A stretch of DNA of 64,000 bases, from positions 1,789,001-1,853,000 of the forward strand of contig NZ_CP017147.1 in NCBI RefSeq assembly GCF_001741865.1, in the 5' to 3' direction. Both the position numbers and the translations under genes were made by a program. The notes beneath the pieces were generated by a model. The model was not told where the DNA came from and did not search any database. It worked only from the letters and a program-made list of their open reading frames with translations. Source of the stretch: Bosea vaviloviae. Its GTDB lineage: Bacteria > Pseudomonadota > Alphaproteobacteria > Rhizobiales > Beijerinckiaceae. Shown in pieces: positions 7,710 to 16,601 of the stretch; positions within the stretch are counted from its first letter, which is position 1; the number at the start of each line of letters is the position of its first letter.

Positions 7710-9302
7710 ATGAAACTATCCCTTCCCCTTCGCTCGCTCGCCCTCGCGGCCATGCTTGGTATGTCGGTGTCGACCGCAGCTCTCGCCCAGAATCTCACGA
7801 TCGGCGTGCGCGCCGGCCCGGACTCGATCGATCCGCATTTCACCGCGACCGGCACCCATGCCGAAGCGCTGAAGCATGTCTTCGACACGCTGACCTGGTC
7901 CGGCGACAAACTCCAGATCGAGCCGCGCCTCGCCTTGAGCTGGAAGGCGATTGAGCCCTCCGTTTGGGAGTTCAAGCTGCGTCCCGGCGTGAAATTCCAC
8001 GACGGCTCGGATTTCACCGCCGAGGACGTCAAGTTCTCGATCGAGCGCATTCCGGTCGTCTCGGGCCCCAATCCGACGACGATCTATGTCCGCCGCGTCA
8101 AGGAGGTGAAGATCATCGACCCGCTGACGGTCCATATCGTCACCGACGGACCGGCGCCGAACCTGCCCAACGACTTCATCCGCCTGTTCATCGTCTCGGC
8201 CAAGGCCGCCAAAGGCCTGACCAAGGACAACGCCAATGAAGCCTTCAACTCCGGCAAGGCGGCGATTGGCACCGGTCCCTACAAATTCGTCTCCTGGACG
8301 CCGAAGGATCAGATGGTTCTGGACCGCTTCGACGGCTATTGGGGGCCGAAGGAGCCATGGGCCCGGGTCGTCCGCAAGGAATTGCCCAATGACGCCGCCC
8401 GCGTCGCCCAGCTTAAGGCTGGCCAGGTCGACATCATCGTCCGCGCGCCGTCTTCCGACGTCGCGACGCTGAAGCGCGATCCGAAGCTTTCGGTCGCGAC
8501 CATCGACACGGTCTATGTTTTCAACATGGAGCTCGACATGCGGGACAAGGCCCCGCAGATCAGCGCCAAGGACGGCTCCCCGCTGGCAAAGAACCCGCTG
8601 CAGGACGTCAAGGTGCGCGAGGCGATCGACCTCGCCATCGACCGGCCGGCCCTGGTCGAGATCGCGATGGAAGGGTTGGGAGCCCCGGTCAACCAGCTCG
8701 TCACCTCCAGCATCGCCGGCTTCAACACCTCACTGCCGCCGCTGAAGCCCGATCTCGCCAAGGCCAAGAAGCTGATGGAGGAGGCCGGCTACGCCAATGG
8801 CTTCAAGGTGACCTTCTCCTTCACCAGCGACCGCTTGCCGGGTGATCGCCAGGTCGGCACCTCGATCGCGCAGATGCTGGCCCGCATCGGCATCGAGGTG
8901 AACGCCAACGCCCAGCCCGGCGCGGTCTTCTTCCCGGCACGCTCGCGCGGCGAGTTCTCGCTGGCGATGTCTGGCTGGGGTACGCTGACGGGCGAGGCGA
9001 ACTACACGCTCTCCTCGGTCGTGCACTCCAACGATCCCGCCAAGAAGCTCGGCCCCTTCAATGTGCTCGGCTACAAGAATGCCGAGCTCGACAAGCTGAT
9101 CGAGGATGCCGGCGTCGAAATGGACGAGGCCAAGCGCAACAAATATCTCTCAGACGCCAACGCCATCGTCGCCAAGGATCGGCCGCGCCTGCCGATCGTC
9201 TCTGTCGGCTCGGCTTGGGCGATGCAGAAGGACAAGGTCACGATCGCCCCGCGCGTGGACGAGGACACGCTGGCGATGGACATCAAGCCCGCCAAGAAGT
9301 GA
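7710..9302 (+). CDS. ABC transporter substrate-binding protein, family 5 (peptide/nickel type)
   Basis: A 530-aa periplasmic binding protein. The signal peptide has an AFA-type end (STAALAQN, cleavage after about residue 26). Family-5 features include GPDSIDPHFT near the mature N-terminus, the FKLRPGVKFHDGSDFTAEDVKFSIER signature block (residues about 90-115) and GTGPYKFVSW near 190. An AGAGGA-like ribosome site precedes the ATG. The permeases and ATPases that it should serve are on the opposite strand across the MarR gene. It heads a rightward series with the peptidase at 9384. Confidence 0.92.
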   Translation: MKLSLPLRSLALAAMLGMSVSTAALAQNLTIGVRAGPDSIDPHFTATGTHAEALKHVFDTLTWSGDKLQIEPRLALSWKAIEPSVWEFKLRPGVKFHDGSDFTAEDVKFSIERIPVVSGPNPTTIYVRRVKEVKIIDPLTVHIVTDGPAPNLPNDFIRLFIVSAKAAKGLTKDNANEAFNSGKAAIGTGPYKFVSWTPKDQMVLDRFDGYWGPKEPWARVVRKELPNDAARVAQLKAGQVDIIVRAPSSDVATLKRDPKLSVATIDTVYVFNMELDMRDKAPQISAKDGSPLAKNPLQDVKVREAIDLAIDRPALVEIAMEGLGAPVNQLVTSSIAGFNTSLPPLKPDLAKAKKLMEEAGYANGFKVTFSFTSDRLPGDRQVGTSIAQMLARIGIEVNANAQPGAVFFPARSRGEFSLAMSGWGTLTGEANYTLSSVVHSNDPAKKLGPFNVLGYKNAELDKLIEDAGVEMDEAKRNKYLSDANAIVAKDRPRLPIVSVGSAWAMQKDKVTIAPRVDEDTLAMDIKPAKK

Positions 9303-9303
9303 A

Positions 9304-9360
9304 GGGGCGAATGGCGAGTGGCGAATAGCCCCACTCGCCATTCGCTATTCGCCACTCGCC
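9304..9360. repeat. heptamer-based hairpin element (family A), copy 1
   Basis: Three tandem heptamers CGAATGG, CGAGTGG, CGAATAG (9308-9328) face four complementary heptamers CCACTCG, CCATTCG, CTATTCG, CCACTCG (9331-9358). The element begins 1 nt after the stop of the binding-protein gene. Related copies lie at 20926, 23325, 37411 and 48361. Confidence 0.85.
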
Positions 9361-9383
9361 CACCGCAAAATGAGCCTCCTCAC

Positions 9384-10334
9384 ATGACCAACATCGCTCT
9401 CGCCATCCATGGCGGCTGCGGCACGCTGCCCAAGGCCGAGATGACCGACGCCGAATGGGCGCAGGCCCGGGCCGATCTCGCAGCCTCCTTGCGCGCCGGT
9501 TGGGCGATCCTCGCCAAGGGCGGCACGGCGGTGGACGCTGTCGAGGCGGCGGTGCGGGTGATGGAGGATTCGCCGCATTTCAATGCCGGCCATGGTTCGG
9601 CCTTCAATGCCGATGGCGAGCACGAGCTCGACGTTTCGATCATGGATGGAGCGACACTGGCGGCCGGCGCGCTCTGCGGCGTCAAGCGCATCAAGAACCC
9701 GGTCAGCGCCGCGAAGGCCTTGATGCGGCGCGGCGATCCGCTGTTGCTGGCGGGCGCGGCCGGGGATGCCTTCGCCGATCATGAAGGCCTGGACATGGTC
9801 GAGAACGAGTATTTCTCGACCGAGCGCCGCCGCAAGAACCTCTCCTCGATGAAGATCCGGGAACTGGTCGGCACGGCCTCGGAAGCGAGCGAGGCGGAAA
9901 AGCACGGCACGGTCGGCGCGGTCGCACGAGATGTCCAAGGCCATCTCGCCGCCGCGACCTCGACCGGCGGCTACACCAATAAGCCGGTCGGGCGCGTCGG
10001 TGATTCCCCCATCATCGGAGCCGGCACCTATGCCCGCGACGGCCGCTGCGCCGTCTCCGGCACCGGCAAGGGCGAGTATTTCATCCGCTATTGCGTCGGC
10101 CACGAGATCGCGTCGCTGATCGCCTATAAGGGGCTGAGCCTGAAACAGGCGACCGATACGGCCCTGGCCGAATTGACGGCCCACAAGATCGGCGCCGGCC
10201 TCGTCGCCATCGATGCCGATGGCGCCATCGTCGCGCCCTATAATTCCGAGGGCATGTATCGCGGCTGGGTCACGCCCGACGGGCTCGTCCATGTCGCGAC
10301 CCATGGCGATGTCGAGATGGCGGGGCAGGCATGA
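9384..10334 (+). CDS. isoaspartyl peptidase / type 2 L-asparaginase (Ntn hydrolase)
   Basis: A 316-aa plant-type asparaginase precursor. AIHGGCG opens the alpha subunit (7-13). Autocleavage is expected before T176 in KHGTVGAVARD, which makes that Thr the nucleophile, and STGGYTNKPVGRVGDSPI follows as the substrate-binding stretch. It hydrolyses beta-aspartyl dipeptides and asparagine. The ATG at 9384 fits the family start and sits after the heptamer repeat; an upstream extension would translate that repeat. It overlaps the next gene by ATGA. Its place beside a peptide-type importer suggests that the cargo may contain an isopeptide or amide bond. Confidence 0.92.
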   Translation: MTNIALAIHGGCGTLPKAEMTDAEWAQARADLAASLRAGWAILAKGGTAVDAVEAAVRVMEDSPHFNAGHGSAFNADGEHELDVSIMDGATLAAGALCGVKRIKNPVSAAKALMRRGDPLLLAGAAGDAFADHEGLDMVENEYFSTERRRKNLSSMKIRELVGTASEASEAEKHGTVGAVARDVQGHLAAATSTGGYTNKPVGRVGDSPIIGAGTYARDGRCAVSGTGKGEYFIRYCVGHEIASLIAYKGLSLKQATDTALAELTAHKIGAGLVAIDADGAIVAPYNSEGMYRGWVTPDGLVHVATHGDVEMAGQA

Positions 10335-11374
10335 GCACACCCGAACCCATCCTGATCTGGGGCGCAGGCGCGATCGGCGGCACGCTGGGCGCCTATTGGG
10401 CTCGCGCCGGTATTCCTGTCCTCCTCGTCGATATCGTGCCCGAGCATGTCGAGGCCTGCCGCATGACAGGCCTTGCGATCACCGGGCCGATCGAGGAATT
10501 CCGCCAGATCGTTCCGGCCGTGACGCCGGCCGAATTGACCGGCACCTATAAGCGCATCGTGCTGGCGGTGAAGGCCGGTGCGACCGAAGCTGCGGTCGCG
10601 GCGCTGAAGCCGCATCTCGCGGCGGACGGATTCGTGCTCTCGGCCCAGAACGGCCTCAACGAGTTGACGATCGCAGGCCAGCTCGGCGAGGCGCGGACCA
10701 TGGGCTGCTTCGTCAATTTCGGCGCGGACTGGCATGGGCCGGGCGAGATTTTATACGGCAATCGCGGCGCGGTCGTCGTCGGCGAGCTCGACGGGGCGAT
10801 GACGCCGCGCCTGCGCGAGATGCATGCGTTGCTGAAGCTCTTCGACCAGGATTCGGTCGTGACCGACAACATCTGGGGTTCGCTCTGGGGTAAGCTCGCC
10901 TATGGCGCGATGCTGTTCGGCACGGCGCTGACGGATGATACGATGTCGGCGAATTTCGCCGATCCCACGCGCCTGCCGGTCTGGCTCGCGCTCGGTCGCG
11001 AGGTCGGCGCGGTCGCCGCTGCGCGCGGCGTACGCTCGCTCGGCTTCGGCGGGTTCGATCCGATGGTCTTTGCTCCCGGCCGGCCTGAAGGCCCGCAAAT
11101 CGAGACGATTGCCTGGCTCGCCGACTACACCTCCAAGACGGCGAAAACCCATTCCGGCATCTGGCGCGATCTGGCCGTGCGCAAGCGCAAGACCGAGGTC
11201 GATCCGCAGATCGGCATCATCGCGACGCTGGGCCGCGAGGCGGGTGTCGCCACCCCGGCGCTGATCACGCTGGTTTCGCTCATCCATGAGATCGAGGACG
11301 GCAACCGTCCGCTCTCCTTCGCCACGCTGAAAGTCCTGCTCGACCAATGCAAATCCGCTTCGACAACCGCGTAG
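10331..11374 (+). CDS. ketopantoate reductase-like oxidoreductase (ApbA/PanE family)
   Basis: This 347-aa protein has the N-terminal NAD(P)-binding motif GAGAIGG (11-17), the conserved VKAGATE segment near residue 77, QNGLNE near 104 and a catalytic-type Lys in WGKLAYGA of the C-terminal helical domain. True PanE proteins are near 300 aa, so this is a longer paralogue and may act on another 2-oxo or 3-oxo acid. It overlaps the peptidase before it (ATGA) and the SDR after it (28 nt), so it is an operon member rather than an isolated pantothenate gene. Confidence 0.85.
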   Translation: MSTPEPILIWGAGAIGGTLGAYWARAGIPVLLVDIVPEHVEACRMTGLAITGPIEEFRQIVPAVTPAELTGTYKRIVLAVKAGATEAAVAALKPHLAADGFVLSAQNGLNELTIAGQLGEARTMGCFVNFGADWHGPGEILYGNRGAVVVGELDGAMTPRLREMHALLKLFDQDSVVTDNIWGSLWGKLAYGAMLFGTALTDDTMSANFADPTRLPVWLALGREVGAVAAARGVRSLGFGGFDPMVFAPGRPEGPQIETIAWLADYTSKTAKTHSGIWRDLAVRKRKTEVDPQIGIIATLGREAGVATPALITLVSLIHEIEDGNRPLSFATLKVLLDQCKSASTTA

Positions 11375-12102
11375 CCCTCGTCACCGGCGCAGCCCAGGGC
11401 CTTGGCCGGGCCATCGCCACGGCGCTGGCCGAGTCCGGCGCGACCGTGCACCTTGCCGATATCGACGCCGCGGGCGTGGCCGAGACGGCCAAGGCGATCG
11501 GCGCGACGCCGCATGTGGTCGATCTCGCTACGCCCGAGGCTGCGAGCGCGCTGATAGCCGAGATCGTCGCGAAAAGCGGCAAGCTCGATCTCATGGTCCA
11601 TGCTGCCGGCGGCGTGCGCGGGCAGGTCGGCCGGCCGATCGAGGCGATCTCCGAGGCCGATTGGCGCGTGATCTTCGCCGCCAATGTCGACGCTGCCTTC
11701 TTTCTCGCCCAGGCCGCCGCCCCGGTGATGCGGCAGTCCGGCTATGGCCGCATCGTCACGATCTCGTCGGGCGCGGGCCTGCGGCCGAGCCTCACCGGCA
11801 TCCAGGCCTATGCCAGCGCCAAGCACGCGCTGGTCGGGTTGACCAAGCAGCTCGCCTGGGAGTTCGGCCCCCATGGCATCACGGTGAACTCCGTCGCGCC
11901 GGGCTTCGTGCGCTCCAACCCCGCGACCGAGCGGCAATGGGAGAGCTATGGTCCCGAGGGCCAGAAACGCCTGATCGAGGGCATCCACACCCGCCGCCTC
12001 GGCACGCCCGCCGACATCGCGGCGGCGACGCTGTTCTTCCTCAGCGAACAGGCAGGCTGGATCACCGGGCAGGTGCTGTCCGTGGATGGCGGGCGGTCGT
12101 AA
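11347..12102 (+). CDS. SDR-family NAD(P)-dependent oxidoreductase
   Basis: A 251-aa classical short-chain dehydrogenase. The cofactor motif TGAAQGLG is at 14-21, Ser lies in ISSGAG and the catalytic pair is in YASAK, with the usual C-terminal VDGG. The start overlaps the end of the reductase gene by 28 nt, and the alignment from MQIRFDNRVALVTGA matches a normal SDR start. It is the last gene of the rightward series. Two adjacent oxidoreductases suggest sequential handling of a keto or hydroxy acid released by the hydrolases, which is inference. Confidence 0.9.
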   Translation: MQIRFDNRVALVTGAAQGLGRAIATALAESGATVHLADIDAAGVAETAKAIGATPHVVDLATPEAASALIAEIVAKSGKLDLMVHAAGGVRGQVGRPIEAISEADWRVIFAANVDAAFFLAQAAAPVMRQSGYGRIVTISSGAGLRPSLTGIQAYASAKHALVGLTKQLAWEFGPHGITVNSVAPGFVRSNPATERQWESYGPEGQKRLIEGIHTRRLGTPADIAAATLFFLSEQAGWITGQVLSVDGGRS

Positions 12103-12131
12103 AGGGCTTCTCGTCACACTGGGGCCTCTCC

Positions 12132-12230
12132 ATTCGTCATTCTCGGGCTTGACCCGAGAATCTCATGCAGGATGAGGCTCAGTGCGCATCACTCCCGAGA
12201 GATGCTCGGGGCAAGCCCGAGCATGACGCT
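12132..12230. repeat. two-hairpin intergenic repeat between convergent genes
   Basis: TTCTCGGG (12140-12147) pairs with CCCGAGAA (12153-12160). ATGCTCGGG (12202-12210) pairs with CCCGAGCAT (12216-12224). The element fills the space between the SDR and the leftward Lrp gene and could end transcription from both sides. The CTCGGGCTTG core recurs in hairpins elsewhere in the window. Confidence 0.65.
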
Positions 12231-12241
12231 GCCGCCCGACT

Positions 12242-12709
12242 TCACACCTTAGGCAGGTCCGGCACACGATAGGCCGTGGTCGACTTGATCCGCTCCATGG
12301 CGAAGCGCGAGGTCACGTTCTTCAAGGGAATCGTCTCGATCAGCTTCTTGTAGAAGCCGTCATAGGCCGCCATGTCGGCGACGACGACGCGCAGCATGTA
12401 GTCGACATCGCCGGCCATGCGGTAGAACTCCATCACCTCCGGCATCGACGCGACCATCTGCGCGAACTTCTCCAGCCACGGCCCGGAATGGTCGGCGGTC
12501 TCGATCTGGACGAAGACGGTGAGGCCGAGCCCGATCTTCTCAGGCGCGACCAGCGCGACGCGTTTCACGATGACGCCCGACTGCTCCAGACGCTGGATGC
12601 GCTTCCAGCATGGCGTCTGCGACAGCCCGACACGGTCGGCGAGTTCCGCGATCGAGATGTTGGCGTCGCCCTGCAGGACGGTGAGGATTTTCCGGTCTAT
12701 CGCATCCAT
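12242..12709 (-). CDS. Lrp/AsnC-family transcriptional regulator
   Basis: A 155-aa protein with an N-terminal helix-turn-helix (SIAELADRVGLSQTPCWKRI, about 19-38) and a C-terminal RAM/ligand-binding domain containing GDVDYMLRVV. The opening DAIDRKILTVLQ is classic for the family. It is transcribed away from the ABC importer that starts at 12871, across an unusually A+T-rich spacer, and is therefore a likely regulator of that importer and of itself. Confidence 0.93.
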   Translation of the reverse strand: MDAIDRKILTVLQGDANISIAELADRVGLSQTPCWKRIQRLEQSGVIVKRVALVAPEKIGLGLTVFVQIETADHSGPWLEKFAQMVASMPEVMEFYRMAGDVDYMLRVVVADMAAYDGFYKKLIETIPLKNVTSRFAMERIKSTTAYRVPDLPKV

Positions 12710-12734
12710 TCTCGTATTCCGTCCGTGAGGAGAA

Positions 12735-12835
12735 GATTATATCTGTCGTGTGCAGAAAAGTAAGAATAATTATCTTTTTAAGGCTTCAAACTTGTTTTCA
12801 GATAGAAAATCCTTTTCTCAATCTGTCAATGGGTG
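12735..12835. promoter_or_regulatory. A+T-rich divergent promoter region
   Basis: This spacer between the lrp gene and the ABC importer is far richer in A+T than anything around it, with runs such as AGAATAATTATCTTTTTAAG and CAGATAGAAAATCC. Lrp-type regulators favour such A+T-rich half-sites. No exact consensus operator could be fixed by eye. Confidence 0.45.
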
Positions 12836-12870
12836 CATTTCCCGCCCCGTTCTCACGAAGGATTTGATCG

Positions 12871-13896
12871 ATGGATCGCCGCCAGTTCCTGCTCGCCGGT
12901 TCCGCGCTTCTCGCCGCCGCACCCATCGCCGGTGCGCGCGCCCAGGACGCTGTCACCGCCCGCATCGGCTATATCCCGGTCATCGGCACGGCTCCGGTCT
13001 TCGTCGCCAATGGCGAGGGCTGGCTCAAGCAGGCCGGCCTCAATGCGAGCTTCACGGTGTTCGAATCCGGCCCGAACATGATCCAGGCCTTCGCCTCGGG
13101 CACGATCGATTTCTATGTCGCCGGCATCGCGCCGCTGGCGGTGGCGCGCTCGCGCGGCGTCGATGTCCGCGTCGTGGCTGCCACGGCGGTGGCCGAGAAC
13201 GTCTTCGTCGCCGCGCCGTCCCTGACGAAGTTCTTCACGCCGGGCACCACGGCGGCGGCCGCCTTCAAGGCCTACAAGGCCGCGACCGGCAAGGCCGCGC
13301 GCCTCGCCACCCAGCCGGCGGGCTCCGTGCCCAACACCACGCTGCAATACTGGCTCTGGGAGGTCGCCAAGGCCGACAAGGCCGATGTCGAGGTCGTACC
13401 GATGGGCATCGACGCGACCCAGCAGGCGGTGCTGGCGGCGGCTGTCGAGGGTGCGATCGTGCGCGAGCCGGCGCTGACCATCATCCAGACCCGCAACCCC
13501 GGCATCAGGCTGATCGCGGGCGGGCAGGAGCTCTTCCCCGGCCAGCCCGGCACGGTGGTGGCGGGCTCGGGCGCCTTCGTCACCAAGAACCCGGAGGTCG
13601 TGCAGAAGCTGGTCAACAGCCTGGTGCGAGCCGCCGATCTGATCGCCAAGAACCCCGACAAGGCCGCGCCCCATGTCGGGGCCGCGCTCGGCAAGGGCAT
13701 CGTCGATCCCGAATTGATCCGCAAGGCGCTGACCTCGCCGGCGAGCACCTTCGAGATCGATCCGCGCAAGATCATCGAGCCGTCCCGCGTCATGCAGGCC
13801 TATCAGGTCAAGCTCGGTTCGCTCGATAAGGAATTGCCGTTCGACGGCCTGTTCGAGACGCAGTATTACGAGCGCGCGATCAAGACGGGCGGCTGA
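12871..13896 (+). CDS. ABC transporter substrate-binding protein (sulfonate/nitrate/taurine type)
   Basis: A 341-aa exported binding protein. The N-terminus MDRRQFLLAGSALLAAAP has a twin-arginine pattern (RRQFLL) and a cleavage site after ARA near residue 24. The mature part has the NMT1/SsuA-like fold signature: GYIPVIGTAPVFVANGEGWL at the start, then MIQAFASGTIDFYVAGIAPLAVA. Permease and ATPase follow in order, forming a complete three-gene importer. The substrate is uncertain; sulfonates, nitrate, taurine and thiamine precursors are all known for this class. Confidence 0.9.
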   Translation: MDRRQFLLAGSALLAAAPIAGARAQDAVTARIGYIPVIGTAPVFVANGEGWLKQAGLNASFTVFESGPNMIQAFASGTIDFYVAGIAPLAVARSRGVDVRVVAATAVAENVFVAAPSLTKFFTPGTTAAAAFKAYKAATGKAARLATQPAGSVPNTTLQYWLWEVAKADKADVEVVPMGIDATQQAVLAAAVEGAIVREPALTIIQTRNPGIRLIAGGQELFPGQPGTVVAGSGAFVTKNPEVVQKLVNSLVRAADLIAKNPDKAAPHVGAALGKGIVDPELIRKALTSPASTFEIDPRKIIEPSRVMQAYQVKLGSLDKELPFDGLFETQYYERAIKTGG

Positions 13897-13901
13897 CATC
13901 C

Positions 13902-14654
13902 TTGCAATCCCTTCGGGCTCCGGCCCTAGCCCTCGCGGGCCTCGTCGCCTTCCTGCTGTTCTGGGAGGCGATCCCCTTCTTCGGCCTCGTGAACCCGGCC
14001 TTCCTGCCGGGCCCGAGCGCCTTGCCGAAGGCGTTTTGGCGTGAGGTCACCTCGGGCGCCTGGATTGCCGCGATCCTCGGTTCGCTCGGCCATTACTTCA
14101 CCGGCCTGATCACCGGCTCGGTGCTGGGCGCGGCGCTTGGCGTGCTCGTCGGCATGTCGCGCATCGCTGAAGAAGCCACGGCCTGGGTGGTGCGCCTGCT
14201 GCGGCCTATTCCCGGCCTCGCCTGGGTGCCCTTTGCCATCATCTGGTTTGGCGTGAACCCGTCGGCCGCGGTGTTCATCATCGCGATCGGCGTGTTCTGG
14301 ATCGTCTTCTTCGCCGCCCAGGGCGCTGTCCGCGGCGTCGATCGCGATCTGATCGAGGTCGCCGACGCCTTCGGCTTCCGCACGAGCTGGCAGCGCCTGA
14401 CCAAGATCCTGCTGCCGGCTGCCATGCCCGGCATTCTGATCGGCGTGCGCACGGCGCTGGGCCAGGCCTGGATGGCGGTCGTCGCGGCCGAGATTTTTGG
14501 CGTCGCCGGCGTCGGCCAGCGCATGATGCAGGCCTCCAGCCTGCTCGCGACCGATATCGTGGTGATCTACATGCTGACCATGGCGGGGCTCTACGGCTTC
14601 CTCGACACCCTCTTCGTCGCCTTCCAGAAATGGGTGCTGCGATGGAAAGCGTGA
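13902..14654 (+). CDS. ABC transporter permease (SsuC/TauC type)
   Basis: A 250-aa permease with about six TMs and the EAA loop (LIEVADAFGFRTSWQRLTKI, about 147-166). It is read from a TTG at 13902, 5 nt after the binding-protein stop; no better ATG or GTG gives the first TM. The motif LRPIPGLAWVPFAIIWFG is characteristic of SsuC/TauC-like permeases. It overlaps the ATPase gene by 13 nt. Confidence 0.9.
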   Translation: MQSLRAPALALAGLVAFLLFWEAIPFFGLVNPAFLPGPSALPKAFWREVTSGAWIAAILGSLGHYFTGLITGSVLGAALGVLVGMSRIAEEATAWVVRLLRPIPGLAWVPFAIIWFGVNPSAAVFIIAIGVFWIVFFAAQGAVRGVDRDLIEVADAFGFRTSWQRLTKILLPAAMPGILIGVRTALGQAWMAVVAAEIFGVAGVGQRMMQASSLLATDIVVIYMLTMAGLYGFLDTLFVAFQKWVLRWKA

Positions 14655-15406
14655 TCGACATCAAGGCCCTCTCGCTGACCTTCACCCGCGATGGCGAGGC
14701 GACGGAGGTGCTGCACAAGCTTGATCTTTCGGTCGCGCGCGGCGAGTTCCTGGCGATCGTCGGCCCGTCCGGCGTCGGCAAGTCGACGCTGCTGCGCGTC
14801 ATCGCGGGCCTCGCCAGGCCCAGTGGCGGCGAAGTCGTGATCAATGCCGCAGATGACACCCGCCGGCCGGTCGCACTCGTCTTCCAGGATTCGCGCCTGC
14901 TGCCCTGGCGCAAGGTTGCCTCGAATGTCGGCTTCGGGCTCGAAGGACAGGTCTCGCGTCACGAGCGACAGGCCAAGGCGCAGGAGATGCTCGATCTCGT
15001 GGGCTTGAGTTCGCTGGCGAACCGCTGGCCGCACCAGCTCTCCGGCGGCCAGCGCCAGCGCGTCTCGCTGGCCCGCGCGCTCGCGGTCGAGCCCGAGATC
15101 CTGCTGATGGACGAGCCGTTTTCGGCGCTCGACGCATTGACCCGCGAAAGCCTGCAGGACGAACTGATCCGCGTCTGGCAGCGCACCGGCAAAACCGTGC
15201 TCTTCGTCACCCACGACATCGACGAGGCGGCTTATCTTGCCGACCGCGTCGTCATCCTCTCCGGCGCGCCGGGCCAGATCATCGCCGAGCACAGGATCAG
15301 CGCGCCCCGTCCCCGCAAGCGCGGCGAGGCGGCCGAAGCCGAGATCGTGCGCGCGGTGCGATTGGGCCTGGGCGCGGATACGGTGATGGACGGGGCAGCG
15401 ATCTGA
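14642..15406 (+). CDS. ABC transporter ATPase (SsuB/TauB type)
   Basis: A 254-aa ATPase with Walker A GPSGVGKS, Q-loop FQDSRLLPW, signature LSGGQRQR, Walker B ILLMDEPFSALD and the H-loop THDIDEA typical of SsuB/TauB/NrtD. The ATG at 14642 gives MESVIDIKALSL; an in-frame ATG at 14630 would add four residues, and neither has a strong ribosome site. It completes the importer and is followed by a dispersed hairpin repeat. Confidence 0.92.
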   Translation: MESVIDIKALSLTFTRDGEATEVLHKLDLSVARGEFLAIVGPSGVGKSTLLRVIAGLARPSGGEVVINAADDTRRPVALVFQDSRLLPWRKVASNVGFGLEGQVSRHERQAKAQEMLDLVGLSSLANRWPHQLSGGQRQRVSLARALAVEPEILLMDEPFSALDALTRESLQDELIRVWQRTGKTVLFVTHDIDEAAYLADRVVILSGAPGQIIAEHRISAPRPRKRGEAAEAEIVRAVRLGLGADTVMDGAAI

Positions 15407-15413
15407 ACGCTTC

Positions 15414-15535
15414 GTCGTCATTGCGAGCACCCGGGTCTTGCCTTCGGCAAGCCCGAGTACAGGCTCAGCGAAGCAATCCAGGGAGACGTAGAGCGAGCCC
15501 TCCTGGATTGCTTCGCTACGCTCGCAATGACGGGG
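15414..15535. repeat. dispersed hairpin repeat (family B), copy 1
   Basis: The outer arms GTCATTGCGAGC and GCTCGCAATGAC enclose AGCGAAGCAATCCA and TGGATTGCTTCGCT. A shorter related copy is at 27207-27286. It lies between the convergent ATPase and SDR genes. This repeat type is common in Hyphomicrobiales genomes. Confidence 0.8.
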
Positions 15536-15540
15536 AGGTC

Positions 15541-16392
15541 TCACTCCCCCTCGACATGCGCCTTGAACGCCTCGGCAAAGCCAGGGTGCCAGCGCGAGAG
15601 CGGGGGACGGTTCTCGATGATGTCGCCGATCGCCCAGGCCATGCGCTTCTCGTCGAGGGCGCGCGGCGTCTCGTTGTCGGGGCAGAGGATATAAAAGTCG
15701 CCCGCGCCCAGTCGCTCCAGCATGAAGTCCATCGTCTGCTCCGGCGTCCAGGCCCCGGCTGGTTGCTCGAGGCGCCCCTTGGCCGTGAGCGGCGTGTAGA
15801 CGAAGCCGGGAATGAGGAGATGGGCGCTGACCTTGCAGCCTGCCGTCCCGCGTAAGTCATGCTGCAAGGCCTCGGTAAAGGCTTTCACGCCGGCTTTCGA
15901 GACGTTGTAGGCGGGGTCGCCGGGTGGCGTGGTGATGCCCTGCTTCGAGCCGGTGTTGATGATCAGGCCCGGCGCGCCGCCAGCGATCATGTCGGGCGCG
16001 AAGATCTGCGTGCCGTTGACGATGCCGCCGAGATTGACGGCGAGAATCCGTTCCCAGGTCTCGGTCGGTCCGAACATCGCGCTGCCCGGCTGGATGCCGG
16101 CATTGTTCATCAGCACATGGACGGTGCCGAAGCGGGCGCTCACCTGCTCGTGCAGGGCCTGAACCGCTTCGCGCCGCGCCACATCGGTCGGCACAGCCAG
16201 CACGTTCTCCTCGCCGACGAGCGTCGCCAGCACCTGCCCGGCGGCCTTGAGCCCTTCCGCGTCGCGGTCGGCGATGGCGACCTTCATGCCCAGCCCCGCG
16301 AAGGCGCGGGCGGCGGCGAAGCCGATGCCCGAGGCGGCTCCCGTGACCACGGCGACATGAGAAGGGGCGATGGCGGCAGGCAGTGTGGCCAT
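15541..16392 (-). CDS. SDR-family oxidoreductase
   Basis: A 283-aa short-chain dehydrogenase with TGAASGIG (18-25), NNAGIQ (about 90-95), a TGSKQG serine segment and the catalytic YNVSK. The C-terminal third is longer than in minimal SDRs and contains PEQTMDFMLERLGAGDFYILCPDNET, an extension seen in some SDRs of unknown substrate. It is transcribed alone, convergent with the ABC importer. No pathway is evident from the neighbours. Confidence 0.88.
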   Translation of the reverse strand: MATLPAAIAPSHVAVVTGAASGIGFAAARAFAGLGMKVAIADRDAEGLKAAGQVLATLVGEENVLAVPTDVARREAVQALHEQVSARFGTVHVLMNNAGIQPGSAMFGPTETWERILAVNLGGIVNGTQIFAPDMIAGGAPGLIINTGSKQGITTPPGDPAYNVSKAGVKAFTEALQHDLRGTAGCKVSAHLLIPGFVYTPLTAKGRLEQPAGAWTPEQTMDFMLERLGAGDFYILCPDNETPRALDEKRMAWAIGDIIENRPPLSRWHPGFAEAFKAHVEGE

Positions 16393-16601
16393 GATCAGCT
16401 TTCAACATTCCGGAGTGTCTGGCGCGCAAATAAAGCAGCGCAGGCGGCGACATCATGGCGCGGTGCGCTGTTTCCGTCCTTGCTTGAGAATGACGACCTC
16501 TTTCCAGACGACCTCTTGCCGGCATCACTGGCTTGTCATTGGCTCTATCAGGCAAAGTCGGGCATCTGGAGGGGGAATTGAACGGGATGACGACCTAGCC
16601 C

